From the NCBI RefSeq assembly GCF_048270095.1, contig NZ_JBLWTL010000001.1, positions 62,001 to 126,000 on the forward strand: a stretch of 64,000 nt of DNA, read 5' to 3'. The translations under genes and the position numbers were made by a program. Below, in pieces: positions 1 through 9,270 of the stretch (position 1 is the stretch's first letter; each line of letters starts with the position of its first letter). The notes below the pieces were generated by a model. The model saw only the letters and a program-made list of their open reading frames with translations, did no database searches and was not told the origin of the DNA. The stretch is from Maricaulis sp048270095 (GTDB lineage: Bacteria; Pseudomonadota; Alphaproteobacteria; Caulobacterales; Maricaulaceae).

Positions 1-785
1 TCGCCCATCTCCATGTCGAGATAGCTCCTGAAGAAACCCGATTCTGCGGGGTCGGCCGCGAACAGGTCCAGCACACTGAACGGGCTGGATATCCTGAGCC
101 CATCCACGGACAGTTCGGCCAATTCCAGATTATTGGTGCCCGCGTCGCTCTCCACCGTGGCGGTCAGCCCGAGGAGTTCAAAGCGTTGCAGCGCATTGTC
201 GGTATAGCCGACGAAGGCAAGTCGATCGAAGGAAAATGAGGCCCCGGCGTCCGGCTCCCGATCCGGTTCGACGGCATCATCGACGGAGAGCACGCCGAAG
301 CGATACAAATCCTTGTCCGCGCCAACCTCGGCGCCACGATCACCGCGCAATACGCGTCCAAGATTGGCGGACATTTCCGCATTGGGCGCTTCCAGCCTCA
401 CCCGGCCAAGCGTGAAACCGATCTCTCCCTCGTCGAGAACCTGCTCAATATCCTCAAGCACGAAGGCGTGGAGTCGCAGCCTGCCGGCGCTGTCGAGCCG
501 GGGGGAATCGAGGATCATGCGGGCCGCATGCACGACACCAGCCGGCGTCGCCTCATCGCGCTCCAGATTAATCACAACATTGGTGAAGGTGTAGGTCCCG
601 CGCCGGAAGTCCGCGCGTTCGAAAGAGACAAATTCATTATCCGCACCGTCCAGCCGGATGGCGGCGAGGGCCGCATCAGCGTCGGCGCGCGCGAGTTGCG
701 GCAGATGCTGGGCGTGCACACTGCTGAGCGGAGCCAGTCCAGGAAGCATCGCCACGAGTGCGACGGCCATCAAAGCGCGTTTCAT
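1..785 (-). CDS. Exported protein of unknown function (3' end beyond the window)
   Basis: This reading frame starts at the ATG at 785 on the minus strand and is still open at the left edge, so at least 260 residues are present and the C-terminus is missing. The N-terminus is a clear signal peptide: MKR, a hydrophobic stretch of about 17 residues, then a likely cleavage after SVHA near residue 25. The mature part is acidic and rich in paired hydrophobic/charged strands (for example FTNVVINLERDE and FVLEDIEQVLDE), which suggests a beta-rich periplasmic protein. A GGGAC stretch a few bases before the ATG could serve as ribosome site. I do not recognise the family. The next gene upstream on this strand is a penicillin-binding protein about 100 bases away, so the two may be co-transcribed, but I see no functional link in the sequence. 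Confidence 0.8.
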   Translation of the reverse strand, partial: MKRALMAVALVAMLPGLAPLSSVHAQHLPQLARADADAALAAIRLDGADNEFVSFERADFRRGTYTFTNVVINLERDEATPAGVVHAARMILDSPRLDSAGRLRLHAFVLEDIEQVLDEGEIGFTLGRVRLEAPNAEMSANLGRVLRGDRGAEVGADKDLYRFGVLSVDDAVEPDREPDAGASFSFDRLAFVGYTDNALQRFELLGLTATVESDAGTNNLELAELSVDGLRISSPFSVLDLFAADPAESGFFRSYLDMEMG

Positions 786-887
786 CGCGTCCCTTTCATT
801 CAACCTTGGTGTCAGAACGCAATCTAACAGGCTGAATGTGACGCGTCGCGGGCGGTTTGATGGTTTTCAGGCGATTTTCGCCGGGGT

Positions 888-2864
888 TTAGTCGCGCCCA
901 AGACCGGCAAGGAAGGCTGCGATCGGGTCTTCGGCCGGTATCGGCTCGACGACAGACGGTGCCTCAGCCACGGGCTCGGCCATCTGCAGCGGCAATCTGG
1001 ATGGATGCGCATCAAGGCCACTGCGCGGTGCGCCGCTCATGAAGGCGCTGAAGATGCGCGCCGGCGGGCCACCGCCGGTCGCCCGGAGCGTCTGGGAATT
1101 GTCATCATTGCCGGTCCAGACCACCGCAACTAGGTCGCCGGCATAACCGGCAAACCAGGCGTCACGGAAATCATTGGTGGTGCCGGTCTTGCCGCCGACG
1201 GCCAGGCCGGCTACCGCAGCCCGGCGTCCAGTCCCCGAGCGCACCACGGTCTGCAGCAAGTCGCTCATCTGCGCCAATGTGCGGGCATCCATCACCACTT
1301 CACCAGCGGCGGGGCTTGCCGCGTACAGGACCTCGCCCTCACGCGTCTCGATCGAGGCGATGCCATAGGCCGGGGCGCGATAACCGCCATTGGCGAACGG
1401 CGCATAGGCGGACGCCATTTCCAGCGGCGTCACCTCATGCACACCGAGCGCCAGCGACCGGTCGACCCGCTGCGGACTTTCAATCCCGAACCGCGCCGCG
1501 AGCCGGGCAACATGGCCACGGCCCGTCTCCTCGGCGATCCGAACCGCAACCGAATTGGACGATCGCGAGAAAGCCTCGCGCAGGCTCATCGGGCCGCGAT
1601 ATTCGTCATTATAATTCTGCGGCGACCAGTCACCGAGCCGGATCTGGGCATCATCGCGGATATCGTCCGGTGTCAGCCCGGCCTCGAAGGCCGAGGCGTA
1701 GACAAAGGCCTTGAATGCCGAGCCCGGCTGGCGATGGGCCAGGACGGCGCGATTGAATTGTGACGTCGCGTAGTTGCGCCCACCGACCATCGCGCGCACG
1801 GAGCCGTCATGAGCCAGAGCCACGAGCGCGGCCTCGCCGGCCCCCAGCGCAAGCTCAGGATCATCCATAATGCCGGACACGGCCAATTCGGCGGAGCGCT
1901 GGGCATTGACGTCGAGCGTGGTTCTGACGATCAGATCGCCATGATGGCTGCCGACAAGCGCGCGTGTATCCTGCGCCACCCAGTCGATAAAGTATTGTGC
2001 GCCCGGACTGGAAGCACCGCGCGAGACCCGGATCGGGGTTTGCGCTGCATCAATGCGTTCCTGTTCGGTAATCCGCCCGGTCTGGGCCATCAGATCAAGC
2101 ACCACCGTCGCCCGTGCCGCCGCGCGCTGGGCGTCATTGACGGGACTGTAGCGCGAAGGCGCCTTCAACAGCCCGGCCAGCAGAGCGGCCTCGCCGAGAT
2201 TGAGCTCGCTCGCTGTTTTGCCGAAATAGCGCGTCGCCGCCGCTTCAATGCCCCAGGCGCCACCACCGAAATAGACCCGGTTGAGATAAAGTTCGAGGAT
2301 TTCGTCCTTGGTGAAGCGGCTCTCGAGCCAGAAGGCGAGCATCACTTCCTGCACCTTGCGCCGCACGGTGCGCTCGGAGGTCAAAAACAGGTTCTTCGCC
2401 AGCTGTTGCGTCAGGGTCGAGCCGCCCTGCACCACCCGACCGGCGCGGATATTGGCCAGCAGGGCGCGCGCGGTACCGATCAGGTCAACACCGAAATGGC
2501 TGTAAAAACGGCGATCCTCGACCGCCATCACCGCATCGGTGACATAGTCAGGCAGCTCCTCGATCACTGCCAGACGGCCATGCGCCGAGCCGCGCCGGGC
2601 GATCAGCCGGCCCTCATGATCATAGAAGGCCAGGCTGGGCGCGCGCTCGACCTCGATCAGGCCGGATGTGTCTGGCAGATCGCGCGCGATGGAAACCAGC
2701 CAGCCGGCCATGCCCAGGCCCAGCAGCAGGAATACGCTGACGACAAACCGCCACAGCCGTCCGCCGCCGCGCGATGGGCGACGCCTTGACGCTTTGCGCG
2801 CCGGACCCGGCCCGGGCCGGTTGGCGCGTGTCGCCTCAAGCGGTGTGGCAGGCCTGCGGGCCAT
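888..2864 (-). CDS. Bifunctional class A penicillin-binding protein (PBP1 type)
   Basis: The 658-residue product is a peptidoglycan synthase of the inner membrane. It begins with an Arg/Pro-rich cytoplasmic tail, followed by one membrane anchor (about residues 40-57). The glycosyltransferase family 51 domain follows, with EDRRFYSHFG around residue 116 (catalytic Glu) and QGGSTLTQQLAKN around residue 146. The transpeptidase domain carries the three expected motifs: the SxxK serine in GSAFK, SSN, and KTGTT. I chose the ATG at 2864 because AAGGA lies six or seven bases upstream; an ATG at 2972 would add 36 residues that do not resemble the family. At 658 residues it is shorter than E. coli PBP1A (about 850) because it lacks the OB-fold insert, as in many alphaproteobacterial homologues. 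Which paralogue it is (PBP1A or PBP1C-like) cannot be settled by eye. Confidence 0.93.
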   Translation of the reverse strand: MARRPATPLEATRANRPGPGPARKASRRRPSRGGGRLWRFVVSVFLLLGLGMAGWLVSIARDLPDTSGLIEVERAPSLAFYDHEGRLIARRGSAHGRLAVIEELPDYVTDAVMAVEDRRFYSHFGVDLIGTARALLANIRAGRVVQGGSTLTQQLAKNLFLTSERTVRRKVQEVMLAFWLESRFTKDEILELYLNRVYFGGGAWGIEAAATRYFGKTASELNLGEAALLAGLLKAPSRYSPVNDAQRAAARATVVLDLMAQTGRITEQERIDAAQTPIRVSRGASSPGAQYFIDWVAQDTRALVGSHHGDLIVRTTLDVNAQRSAELAVSGIMDDPELALGAGEAALVALAHDGSVRAMVGGRNYATSQFNRAVLAHRQPGSAFKAFVYASAFEAGLTPDDIRDDAQIRLGDWSPQNYNDEYRGPMSLREAFSRSSNSVAVRIAEETGRGHVARLAARFGIESPQRVDRSLALGVHEVTPLEMASAYAPFANGGYRAPAYGIASIETREGEVLYAASPAAGEVVMDARTLAQMSDLLQTVVRSGTGRRAAVAGLAVGGKTGTTNDFRDAWFAGYAGDLVAVVWTGNDDNSQTLRATGGGPPARIFSAFMSGAPRSGLDAHPSRLPLQMAEPVAEAPSVVEPIPAEDPIAAFLAGLGRD

Positions 2865-2992
2865 GGGCTGTCCTTGCTGAATATCGGAGCCTTCATCTGC
2901 AGGAATTGGAGTTAATTCCCGATGAAGAACAGCGCTTGCAGACTTGCTACAAAAGCCTTCGCGCGCCAACATGGGCGCAAAGGGGATTTGTC

Positions 2993-3166
2993 ATGTCCAT
3001 CAAGCGTTCCATTGCCATTCTGGCCCTGATCCTGGGCTCGCTGAGCCTGTCCGGCTGTATCGGCCTGTATGAAGGCGCCGATTCGGTCTGCCCTGGCGGC
3101 GACCCGAACGCCGATAACTGGCCCTATTGCGGAGCAGCCCAGCCCGGCGGATCGCAGCCGCGCTAG
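2993..3166 (+). CDS. Small lipoprotein of unknown function
   Basis: This 57-residue protein has a lipoprotein signal sequence: MSIKR, a hydrophobic core, then the lipobox LSGC with the acylated Cys at about residue 22. The short mature part is Gly/Pro/Cys-rich (three Cys in all), with no recognised domain. An AAGGGGA ribosome site lies before the ATG. The gene is divergent from the penicillin-binding protein and shares its roughly 130-base upstream region. It probably sits in the periplasmic leaflet of one of the membranes. No function can be given. Confidence 0.7.
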   Translation: MSIKRSIAILALILGSLSLSGCIGLYEGADSVCPGGDPNADNWPYCGAAQPGGSQPR

Positions 3167-3199
3167 GCTGGTCGGTCAGCCGTCAGCAGCCCGGGTTGA

Positions 3200-5095
3200 T
3201 CAGGCGCTCTCGGTGCCGGGTTCCGCATCAGCCGTGACGTCAGCCGCGGGAGCCGCCGCTGCAGCCTTGCGCGTAAAGCGGATCAGGACGGTGCCGGCGG
3301 CGTCCGGCATTCTGGTATTGTCCCCCAACAGGGCGACACGGCCATTGGGCCTGCGGGCCAGAACGAAGTCGGCATCCTCGCCTGCATCCTCAAGGCATTG
3401 CTCAAGCGAGTATTCGTCGGTCAGGCGGGTCGCCTTGAAGCGCCAGCCACCCCACCAGTCGCGCGCCAGCCCGTCATAGCCGCGGCCACGCCGGATCAGG
3501 GTCCGGCCCCGGGCGGTGAAGGCGATTGCCTGGGGGTCATCATCGAGCTTCGCCGACTCAACCGGCCCGTCAAACCCTGACAGCTGGAACACATGACTGC
3601 GGCCGAGCTCCGGCGCGTATTCGATGCAGACCAGGGCGTTATAGGCGTCATTCGGGGTCACGGCGAGCAGGCTGGCGAAGCGCGAGGGCTCGAGCCGCCA
3701 ATCGGCGGTCTCCGAGAGGACTTCACCATAATAGACATCATGCCCGGCCAGCCGCGCCGCGCGCAGACGCCGCCAGCTGGTATCGGCGATCGTGACCGGC
3801 ACCTCCGCCTTCTTCAGCGCATCGGCCAGGCCGAGGCTCCAGGGATTGGCGCCGACGATCAAAAGCCGGTCCGGACCCGTTTCGGACAATCCAAGCCAGC
3901 GCGACAGCGGCGCAACGGCAAAGCCGCACCCGAAGACGCTGGCGAACACGGCGAGGAATACCAGGGGCGCGAGGACGGCCGCATCCTCCCGGCCCGACTG
4001 CATCAAGCTCACGGACAAGTGCCCCGCCGTGGCAGCGGCCACGACGCCGCGAGGCCCGATCAAGCCGATGAAGCTGGCCTCGGCAATGGTCAGGCCCGAG
4101 CCCAGCGTCGCCAGGAAGACGGCCACCGGCCGCACGACCAGAATAATCGCCGCGACGGCCGCAAAATGCTGCCAGCCGAGCGATCCCAGCGCTGCCGGCG
4201 TCAGCGAGGCCGCAAGCACGACGAAGACACTCGCCACCAGGATGGAGGCGATGCCTTCCTTGAAGCGACGCATTTCCTCGATCGAGGCGAGACGGGAATT
4301 GGCAACCACCAGGCCGAACACGGTCACGGCGACAAGGCCGGTCTCGGCCGCAAGCTTGTCGGCCAGCGCATAGCAGACCAGGACAGCGGCGAGCACGAGC
4401 GGTGCCTTCATTGGTTCAGGCACCCAGCCGCGGCGGAAGGCGTGCGAGAGGGAGATGCCCGAGACGAACCCCAGCAAGGCGCCAATCGCGATGCCGAAGG
4501 ATAGCGCGAGCGCCGCCGAGCCGACGCTGTGGCCGAGCTGGGTCTGATGGATGGCCTCGAACACGAAAACGGCCGCAAGGGCGCCGATCGGATCGTTGAC
4601 GATGCCTTCCCATTTCATCACCGAGGCGATGCGCGGCGGCAGTTTCGCCTGGCGCAGCAAGGGAAGGACCACGGTCGGACCGGTAATGGTCAGCAGGGCA
4701 CCGATCATCGCGGCAACGTCCCAGGCCAGACCAGCAATGAAGTGCAAGGCCAGAGTCGCCAGCGCCCAGCCGAGCGGAAAGGCGAGGATGACCATGCGGC
4801 GAACAGCGGTTGATGTATCGCGCAGTTCGCGGAAATTGAGCGTGATGCCGCCCTCGAACAGGATAATCGCCACGGCCAGGGCGATCATGGGCCGCAAGTA
4901 ATCACCGAAGCTCTCATCCGGTGTCAGCAGGGGCTGCCCCAGCGTCATCGCCGCGATCGGACCGAGCAGAAGCCCGGCGCCCATCATCAACACGATCGAA
5001 GGCACGCGCAGGCGCCAGGCGAGCCATTGGGCCGCGACACCTGAACCGGTGATGATCGCGATAGTCAGGGGAAGGTCAGAAGCAGCGTCTATCAT
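3200..5095 (-). CDS. CPA1-type sodium/proton antiporter with a cytoplasmic RCK-like tail
   Basis: The 631-residue product has about twelve hydrophobic segments over residues 1-400, typical of the sodium/proton exchanger fold. Family signatures include ILFEGGITL near residue 80 and EGIVNDPIGALAA around residue 165, whose Asn-Asp pair lies in the ion-binding centre of CPA1 antiporters. The C-terminal 220 residues are soluble. They open with a Rossmann-like LLIVGANPWSLGLADAL, as in TrkA-N/RCK regulatory domains, so activity may respond to a nucleotide or other ligand. The start codon has no obvious ribosome site, so the N-terminus is less certain than the rest. Substrate (Na+ or K+) is not determinable here. 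Confidence 0.9.
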   Translation of the reverse strand: MIDAASDLPLTIAIITGSGVAAQWLAWRLRVPSIVLMMGAGLLLGPIAAMTLGQPLLTPDESFGDYLRPMIALAVAIILFEGGITLNFRELRDTSTAVRRMVILAFPLGWALATLALHFIAGLAWDVAAMIGALLTITGPTVVLPLLRQAKLPPRIASVMKWEGIVNDPIGALAAVFVFEAIHQTQLGHSVGSAALALSFGIAIGALLGFVSGISLSHAFRRGWVPEPMKAPLVLAAVLVCYALADKLAAETGLVAVTVFGLVVANSRLASIEEMRRFKEGIASILVASVFVVLAASLTPAALGSLGWQHFAAVAAIILVVRPVAVFLATLGSGLTIAEASFIGLIGPRGVVAAATAGHLSVSLMQSGREDAAVLAPLVFLAVFASVFGCGFAVAPLSRWLGLSETGPDRLLIVGANPWSLGLADALKKAEVPVTIADTSWRRLRAARLAGHDVYYGEVLSETADWRLEPSRFASLLAVTPNDAYNALVCIEYAPELGRSHVFQLSGFDGPVESAKLDDDPQAIAFTARGRTLIRRGRGYDGLARDWWGGWRFKATRLTDEYSLEQCLEDAGEDADFVLARRPNGRVALLGDNTRMPDAAGTVLIRFTRKAAAAAPAADVTADAEPGTESA

Positions 5096-5164
5096 GAGGC
5101 ATCTGATAACGCGTTTCGGGAAGTCCGTCGCCTGTCGAGCACGCCCAAACGCAGGGAGGTAGAA

Positions 5165-5422
5165 ATGGAAGCCTTGTCTTATGAAGTCCAGATGGCCCTG
5201 GTCTCATTCTGCGCTGCGACCCTGATTGGCGGCCCTGTCGCCCTGATCGGCGCCGGTCGCGTGCTGGGCCTGGTGCGCGCGACGGCCGGTTTTGCGCTGC
5301 GCCGTCAGCTCACAACAACGCTTGGCCTGTCGGCGCTCGGGTGTCTGGGTGCGGTTGGCGCCGGCATGGTGCCGGCCCCGGAGATGGTTTCAATGGCCTG
5401 GTTGAGCGGCTTCTTCCAGTAA
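5165..5422 (+). CDS. Small inner-membrane protein of unknown function
   Basis: The product is 85 residues long with two or three hydrophobic stretches (about 10-32, 48-66 and 68-83) separated by a short Arg-containing loop, so it is probably an integral membrane protein. A strong ribosome site (GGGAGG) sits seven bases before the ATG, which is the main reason for calling this a real gene. It is divergent from the antiporter gene and convergent with the gene at 5435. I do not recognise the family. Confidence 0.7.
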   Translation: MEALSYEVQMALVSFCAATLIGGPVALIGAGRVLGLVRATAGFALRRQLTTTLGLSALGCLGAVGAGMVPAPEMVSMAWLSGFFQ

Positions 5423-5434
5423 ACGCCGCCCGCA

Positions 5435-5977
5435 CTAGACCACCGGGACGGAATCACCATTGGGGCTGTGCAGGAAATCGAACCCGATCGAGCGGCCGCC
5501 ATATTCGCCATTCTCATACAGATCGGCTTGTTGCACGAACCAGGCGGTCAGATGGCCGAACAACACGTCGAATAATTGCTGCAATTGTTCGGGCGAGGCG
5601 GGGAGTGTCAGCGCGAACTGACCCCCATTCTGGATCGTTATCTCCATTTCCGGGCCCATCTTGGCGCAGCTCAGCACCAGGCGCAGCCAGTCGCCGGTGC
5701 GCGAAACCCGCACGGCGAGGCCAAAACTGATCGGGTCCAGAGGGAGAAATCCGGTCCCGGACACTGAAAACGCGCCGCTCTGATAGGGTTGCGGCGACCA
5801 GGCACCTTCGGGCGGCACCAGATAGACACAAACCTTCTCCCCGCCTGACAGATAACGGCAAAAGCCCGCCTGGACACTCTCGGCGACATTGCGGACCTGG
5901 GCATAATTATCCAGGCTGGCGCGGCCATAGCGTTCGGCCGCGTCGGCCAGGGTGTCGAAGGGTTTCGGTTCGGTCAT
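5435..5977 (-). CDS. Uncharacterised cytoplasmic protein
   Basis: The 180-residue protein has no signal peptide or membrane segment and a mixed alpha/beta composition. It contains segments such as CVYLVPPEGAWSPQPYQSG and LRLVLSCAKMGPEMEITI, but no motif I can assign. I chose the ATG at 5977 over the one at 5992 because GGGAG lies about six bases upstream of it. Its only close neighbour is the divergent glycerophosphodiester phosphodiesterase, with about 60 bases between the two starts. Confidence 0.75.
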   Translation of the reverse strand: MTEPKPFDTLADAAERYGRASLDNYAQVRNVAESVQAGFCRYLSGGEKVCVYLVPPEGAWSPQPYQSGAFSVSGTGFLPLDPISFGLAVRVSRTGDWLRLVLSCAKMGPEMEITIQNGGQFALTLPASPEQLQQLFDVLFGHLTAWFVQQADLYENGEYGGRSIGFDFLHSPNGDSVPVV

Positions 5978-6039
5978 TTCGCTCTCCCGCAATCAGTACA
6001 GGCACGCTAGTGTGTTGCGGTGAAAAACGGGAGAGGCGA

Positions 6040-7032
6040 ATGCGGTATTCTATCTGGGCCCTGGCGATTTCGGCTGGCCTGGCGGCCTGTGCGGCGCCCG
6101 ACGCCCCCAGCGCCCATGTCTGGCAAACGCTTTCGGGAGAGCCCCCCCTCGTGATCGCGCATCGCGGTGCCAATGGCGAATTGCCCGAACACACGATCGA
6201 GGCCTACACGCTGGCGATCGAACAAGGCGCCGACATTATCGAGCCCGACCTCGTCCTGACTTCGGACGGCGTGTTTGTGGTGCGCCATGACCGCTATCTC
6301 GCTGACAGCACCGATATCGCCGATCACCCCGAATTTGCTGACCGCCGCCGCATCGAGGGCGGACGCGATGACTGGTGGGTGGATGATTTCACCCTCGCCG
6401 AGATCCGCACCCTGCGGGCGCGCCAGGTCCGCGCCGGGCGTCCGACTGAGTTTGACGGGCTCTACATGATCCCGACCTTCGAGGACGTGCTCGATCTGGC
6501 CGCTGCGCACGGCGTTGCCACCGAGCCGGAGGTTAAATCGCCGTCTCAATTCATCGCCGCCGGCCTCGACCCGCTGCCGGAACTCGTTCGCATCCTGCGC
6601 TTGCGGGGGCTCGACACGGCCGATGCGCCGATTGCCATCCAGTGTTTCGAGCCCGATTTCCTGGCGCGGCTGAACGGCGAGATCGATACACCGCTTCTGA
6701 TGCTCGTATTCCAGATGCAGGAATTGGAGCCCGATCTGGATCCGCTCATCCCGACTGTAGCGCTGGAAGACATGATCGCCTTCGCCGATGGGGTCGGGCC
6801 CTACAAGGCCTTGCTGGTCGACGGCAATGGCATGGATACCGGCTTCATTGCCCGCGCGCATGCGCTGGGCCTGCCGGTCCATCCCTGGACCTTCCGCGAT
6901 GATGATCCGGTCGGTGACGGCGCCGATATCGAGACCGAGTTACGCCGGATTTATGATCTGGGTGCTGATGCCGTGTTCACGGATTTCCCGGCGACCGCTG
7001 TGCGGGTTCGCGATGCGATGGCTGCCGAATAG
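6040..7032 (+). CDS. Glycerophosphodiester phosphodiesterase, lipoprotein form
   Basis: This enzyme hydrolyses deacylated phospholipids to glycerol-3-phosphate and an alcohol. The 330-residue protein has a lipoprotein signal with lipobox LAAC near residue 15, so it is likely membrane-anchored in the periplasm. The catalytic signature begins with IAHRGANGELPEHTIEAY near residue 40, then EPDLVLTSDGVFVVRHD, giving the HR, E, D and H residues of the family. The C-terminal FTDFPATAVRVRD also matches GlpQ-type enzymes. I chose the ATG at 6040 because GGGAGAGG lies just upstream; an in-frame ATG at 6010 would spoil the signal peptide. Confidence 0.93.
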   Translation: MRYSIWALAISAGLAACAAPDAPSAHVWQTLSGEPPLVIAHRGANGELPEHTIEAYTLAIEQGADIIEPDLVLTSDGVFVVRHDRYLADSTDIADHPEFADRRRIEGGRDDWWVDDFTLAEIRTLRARQVRAGRPTEFDGLYMIPTFEDVLDLAAAHGVATEPEVKSPSQFIAAGLDPLPELVRILRLRGLDTADAPIAIQCFEPDFLARLNGEIDTPLLMLVFQMQELEPDLDPLIPTVALEDMIAFADGVGPYKALLVDGNGMDTGFIARAHALGLPVHPWTFRDDDPVGDGADIETELRRIYDLGADAVFTDFPATAVRVRDAMAAE

Positions 7033-7072
7033 GTTGGCCGACGGTTCGATACCCGGAATGCAGACATGAAAA

Positions 7073-7120
7073 TGGCGCGGGAGCTAGCTCCCGCGCCACA
7101 GAATCTTGCGATCCTTTTTT
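7073..7120. terminator. Perfect 26-base palindrome between two convergent genes
   Basis: A self-complementary sequence occupies 7073-7098 (TGGCGCGGGAGCT and its complement). On the minus strand it is followed at once by ATTTTC, suiting termination of the cold-shock gene; on the plus strand a run of six T lies at 7115-7120, after a 16-base spacer. It most likely acts as a bidirectional terminator for the phosphodiesterase and cold-shock genes. Confidence 0.7.
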
Positions 7121-7126
7121 CAGACC

Positions 7127-7339
7127 TTAGTCAGCGAACTGGAGGTTCACTGCCTTAGGGCCTTTGCCGCGGCGATCCGGCTCGGTGTCGAAAGCGACTT
7201 TTTGACCGTCGCTGAGACCCGGCAGACCCGACGCTTGCACAGCAGAGATGTGCACGAAGACGTCATTGCCGCCCTCATCAGGAGTAATAAAACCAAAGCC
7301 TTTGCTTTGATTGAAGAATTTGACCGTACCTGTGGCCAT
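7127..7339 (-). CDS. Cold-shock domain protein (CspA family)
   Basis: The 70-residue product is a single cold-shock domain that binds single-stranded nucleic acid. Both ribonucleoprotein motifs are present: KGFGFI (RNP1) at about residues 13-18 and VFVHIS (RNP2) at 27-32. The start is preceded by GGGAAGG. The stop lies near a strong palindromic terminator, and about 330 bases without a gene precede the start, giving room for a long leader of the kind that regulates csp genes after transcription. The length is normal for the family. Confidence 0.96.
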   Translation of the reverse strand: MATGTVKFFNQSKGFGFITPDEGGNDVFVHISAVQASGLPGLSDGQKVAFDTEPDRRGKGPKAVNLQFAD

Positions 7340-7672
7340 GATGGGGAACCTTCCCTGTATTCATGCTCCGCGTCCGGGCACAATCCATATTGTACACACC
7401 AGCGTCCCGGTGTGGGTGTTACGGACGTGAAGTCGGGGAAGGCTGAAGTCGAATGGTCCGATGAACGAGGCACCGGATAGGCGATCAGTATTCCGTCCGG
7501 CCTATGTGGCCGCCCGTTAGAAGGGGTTATACGCACACGTCCACCCAGAAATCAAATGAATCCGGTGTGGTCATTTCAAGGCAGCTTGTCATAATCGAAT
7601 TCGTGCGGCGTCCGGCCCGGCCGGGCGCTGCGGTTTCGACGCCGCAACGCTTGCCGATTCCGGAGCCTGCTC
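7340..7672. other. 333-base gene-free stretch: leader and promoters of two divergent genes
   Basis: This stretch separates the minus-strand cold-shock gene from the plus-strand gene at 7673. It contains a short hairpin, CACACC...GGTGTG, at about 7395-7414, plus several AT-rich patches. I see no protein-coding frame with a credible start and no RNA gene. A structured 5' leader for the cold-shock mRNA is plausible from family knowledge but is not shown by the sequence. Confidence 0.5.
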
Positions 7673-7969
7673 ATGACACGCCGCCGTTTCCTCGACCGCA
7701 CCCACCGCAATCGCACGCGCCGCGACGAAGGCAGCCAGGGCTACAACCCGGCAGGCATGATCCGTCTGGCCGGCTTCGGTGCCGCGCTTGTCATCGCCGG
7801 CGGCGTTTATGTCGGCTTTGTCCGCCAGGGCGAGACAATTTATGACGGCCGCTGGGGCATGCTCCAGCGCCTGATCACGCCGCTCTTCTTCGGCGTCAAT
7901 GCGCTGGAATTGCTGTCTGTGGTCATAGTCGGCTTCGTCGCCTGGCGGATCTGGGCGCGGATGCGCTAG
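7673..7969 (+). CDS. Small two-segment membrane protein of unknown function
   Basis: The 98-residue protein starts with a basic, cytoplasmic N-terminus (MTRRRFLDRTHRNRTRR) and has two hydrophobic segments at about residues 29-50 and 70-92. By the positive-inside pattern both ends would face the cytoplasm. GGAG lies seven bases before the ATG. It stands alone about 100 bases ahead of asd. I do not recognise the family. Confidence 0.7.
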   Translation: MTRRRFLDRTHRNRTRRDEGSQGYNPAGMIRLAGFGAALVIAGGVYVGFVRQGETIYDGRWGMLQRLITPLFFGVNALELLSVVIVGFVAWRIWARMR

Positions 7970-8075
7970 AGACGGCGGCCCTGAGCCCTGATTGCGCCCT
8001 AGCCACAAGGCGATCCCGGGTCTATGTCCGTGCTGATCGGCATGGATCAATCTGGGCACGAAAAAGGACGACATC

Positions 8076-9098
8076 ATGGGTGTACGGGTAGCGGTATTCG
8101 GTGCGACGGGCGCTGTTGGCAAGGAAATGCTGACCATTCTGGAAGAGCGGCTGTTTCCGGCCGACGCCATTCATGTCCTCGCCAGCCGCAAATCCATGGG
8201 CAAGGAAGTCTCCTATGGCGACCGGACGCTGAAATGCGTCAATGTCGACACCTTCGATTTCTCGACCGTCGATCTCGTCCTGATGTCAGCCGGGGGCGAT
8301 GTCTCGAAGGAATGGACGCCCAAGATCACCAAGGCCGGGGCCATTGTCGTCGACAATTCCTCCGCCTGGCGAATGGATCCGGACGTGCCGCTGGTCGTGC
8401 CGGAAGTGAATCCCGAAGCGCTCGACGGCGTGACGAAGAAACGCATCGTCGCCAATCCCAACTGTTCCACCATCCAGCTGATGGTCGCGCTGAAGCCGCT
8501 GCATGACCGCGCCAAGATCCTGCGCGTCAATTGCGCCACCTATCAATCGGTCTCCGGCGCTGGCCAGGCCGGGATGGACGAGCTGTGGACCCAGACCAAG
8601 GGCATTTTCGTCAATGACCATGCCGACCCGGTCGCCTTCACCAAGCAGATCGCCTTCAATGTCATCCCCCATATCGACGTTTTCATGGAGGACGGCTCCA
8701 CCAAGGAAGAGTGGAAGATGGTGATGGAGACCAAGAAGATCCTCGATCCCAAGATCAAGCTGTTCGCGACCTGCGCCCGCGTGCCGGTTTTCGTCGGCCA
8801 TTCCATTGCCGCCCATATCGAGCTGGAAAACCCGCTCAGTGCCAAGGAAGCCAAGGCCCTGCTGCGCGAGAGCCCCGGCCTGATGGTGATCGACAAGCAT
8901 GAGGATGGTGGCTACATGACGCCGGTCGAATCCGTCGGTGAATTCGCAACCTTCGTCAGCCGTGTCCGCGAAGACCCGACCGTCGAGAATGGTCTGGCGC
9001 TGTGGATCGTGGCCGACAATCTGCGCAAGGGCGCAGCGCTCAACGCGGTGCAGATCGCCGAAGGCCTCAATAATCGCGGCCTGCTGAAACGCGGCTGA
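8076..9098 (+). CDS. asd: Aspartate-semialdehyde dehydrogenase
   Basis: The enzyme reduces aspartyl-4-phosphate with NADPH to aspartate semialdehyde, the branch point to lysine, diaminopimelate, threonine and methionine. The 340-residue sequence has the dinucleotide-binding GATGAVG at residues 9-15 and the catalytic Cys130 in NPNCSTIQ. YQSVSGAG follows (substrate-binding Gln), and the general-base His lies in RVPVFVGHS. Full family length is present. It is monocistronic here, with a 170-base gap before the next gene. Confidence 0.97.
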   Translation: MGVRVAVFGATGAVGKEMLTILEERLFPADAIHVLASRKSMGKEVSYGDRTLKCVNVDTFDFSTVDLVLMSAGGDVSKEWTPKITKAGAIVVDNSSAWRMDPDVPLVVPEVNPEALDGVTKKRIVANPNCSTIQLMVALKPLHDRAKILRVNCATYQSVSGAGQAGMDELWTQTKGIFVNDHADPVAFTKQIAFNVIPHIDVFMEDGSTKEEWKMVMETKKILDPKIKLFATCARVPVFVGHSIAAHIELENPLSAKEAKALLRESPGLMVIDKHEDGGYMTPVESVGEFATFVSRVREDPTVENGLALWIVADNLRKGAALNAVQIAEGLNNRGLLKRG

Positions 9099-9270
9099 CC
9101 ACGGCGCCGGCCAACTCCACTCTGCCCGCCCGCGCCCGCCCTGGCTCGCAGGGCGGTGCAGGGCCAGGGGCTGCGGCGGATCTGCATAGCCGGCAACCGC
9201 ATGAATCGGGTCGCCAGGGCCAGACGAACTGCCTATGTGCGTGGCTTGTTCCCGCGTGAAAGCCCGCCCC

